Assembly (NCBI GenBank): GCA_031384695.1
Contig: JANNAV010000188.1
Span: 1-5,560 of the forward strand
Source of the DNA: JANNAV01 sp031384695
GTDB taxonomy: Bacteria > Pseudomonadota > Alphaproteobacteria > Rhodobacterales > Rhodobacteraceae
Length of the DNA: 5,560 nucleotides
Reading direction: 5' to 3'
Below, piece after piece: positions 5,080-5,560 of this stretch. The first letter of the stretch is position 1, and every line of letters begins with the position of its first letter. Position numbers and translations under genes: made by a program. Below the pieces are notes generated by a model. That model was not told the origin of the DNA. It searched no databases and saw only the letters and a list, made by a program, of their open reading frames with translations.

Positions 5080-5560
5080 CTGTCAGCCCGGCATCCGCCA
5101 GTTGCTCGGGGTCGGGCAGGTCGCGCAAGCTCGCAAGTCCGAAGGCGGCAAGGAAGGTGTCGGTGGTGACAAAAGTATAGGGCGCGCCGTGGCGGGGTTC
5201 GCGGGGGCCGGTGGTGATCAGGGCGCGCCCGGCCAGCCGCCCGATCAGGTCGCGGTTGATCTCGCGCCCGAAGATATCTTTCAGCCCGTCCCGGGTGATC
5301 GGCTGGTGGTAGGCAATCGCCGCGAGCACTGCCAGATCAAAGTCACTCAGATCCGGTGCCTGTCCGCCCGGATCCGCCGCCGCCCTTATCGCCGGGGCAT
5401 AGGCGGGCTTGGTTTGCAGCATCCAGCCCGCACCCACCCGCGCCACCTGGTAGGGCCGGTCAGCCAGATCGGCGGCCAGATCCGCGATCAACAGATCGAC
5501 CGAGGCGCCCTGCCCCACCACGCTTGCCAGATCATCGCGCGCGACCGGCGCGGCACTGGC
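5072..5560 (-). CDS. scpB: Segregation and condensation protein B, ScpB (N-terminus beyond window)
   Basis: ScpB dimers bind ScpA and, with SMC, form the condensin-like complex that compacts and segregates the chromosome. It acts in the cytoplasm on the nucleoid. The frame is open to the right edge, giving 162 residues of the family's roughly 200-220. The visible start ASAAPVARDDL fits the first winged helix, so perhaps 15-40 residues are missing. GWMLQTKPAYAP (visible 45-56) is the characteristic segment between the two winged-helix domains. LAAIAYHQPITRDGL (79-93) and FGREINRDLIGRL (97-109) belong to the second domain, followed by GAPYTFVTT and FGLASLRDLPD (140-150), a highly typical ScpB ending. 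The GREINRDLIG and PREPRHGAPYTFVTT version is the alphaproteobacterial form. A GTG at 5521 lies inside the conserved domain and is not the start. scpA would be expected upstream, outside the window. No tatA/tatB follows, unlike the common alphaproteobacterial order. Confidence 0.95.
   Translation of the reverse strand, partial: ASAAPVARDDLASVVGQGASVDLLIADLAADLADRPYQVARVGAGWMLQTKPAYAPAIRAAADPGGQAPDLSDFDLAVLAAIAYHQPITRDGLKDIFGREINRDLIGRLAGRALITTGPREPRHGAPYTFVTTDTFLAAFGLASLRDLPDPEQLADAGLTAP

Noticed and set aside
4897..5169. Rightward open frame starting at TTG 4897
   Set aside because: It starts inside the palindrome, has no ribosome binding site or recognisable domain, and ends antisense within scpB.
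1..5560. tRNA, rRNA, CRISPR array, riboswitch or complete insertion sequence
   Set aside because: No cloverleaf, regularly spaced repeat set, known riboswitch core or transposase motif was seen on either strand.

Overview
The window is GC-rich DNA with strongly GC-biased third codon positions. Its proteins (a double-HMA CopA, a DUF305 protein, an alphaproteobacterial-type ScpB, and a small membrane protein beginning MNTPSH) suggest an alphaproteobacterium, most likely a member of the Rhodobacteraceae such as a Paracoccus or Rhodobacter relative. The taxon is inferred from protein style, not from a marker gene.

The left half is a copper homeostasis module. A Cu(I)-exporting P1B-ATPase (copA) runs leftward from 2192 and leaves the window at position 1, missing about its last two membrane helices. 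Diverging from it to the right are a 62-residue CopZ-like HMA copper chaperone (2376-2564) and an exported, methionine-rich DUF305 protein (2587-3000). Between copA and the chaperone gene lie two back-to-back promoters. Each has a TTGACC -35 box, a 19-bp spacer and a CTTCC...GGAAG dyad filling the spacer, which is the architecture of CueR/MerR-type copper-activated promoters. One regulator could therefore switch on export (CopA), cytosolic delivery (chaperone) and periplasmic binding (DUF305) together. No regulator gene is visible in the window.

After a GC-rich hairpin (3020-3050) and a short gap, a convergent leftward operon occupies 3154-4692. In transcription order it holds a 60-residue protein with a Crp/Fnr-type helix-turn-helix but no cyclic-nucleotide-binding domain, a membrane-anchored DsbA-family thiol oxidoreductase with a CPYC active site, and a small multi-pass membrane protein resembling the YdjM/YbcI family. 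The first two genes overlap by four bases (GTGA) and the last two are four bases apart, so translation is probably coupled. A perfect TATAAT just upstream of the first ATG suggests a leaderless transcript.

From 4693 to 5071 no convincing gene is visible. This stretch contains a 37-bp near-perfect palindrome (4873-4909), locally more AT-rich than its surroundings, and an 11-bp direct repeat across the stop codon of the next gene. At the right edge the C-terminal part of scpB (chromosome segregation, leftward, start outside the window) begins. The change from a copper/thiol cluster to a housekeeping gene through a gap with repeats and possible gene debris looks like a rearrangement or island edge, but this is inference. 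I see no RNA gene, CRISPR array, transposase or complete insertion sequence.
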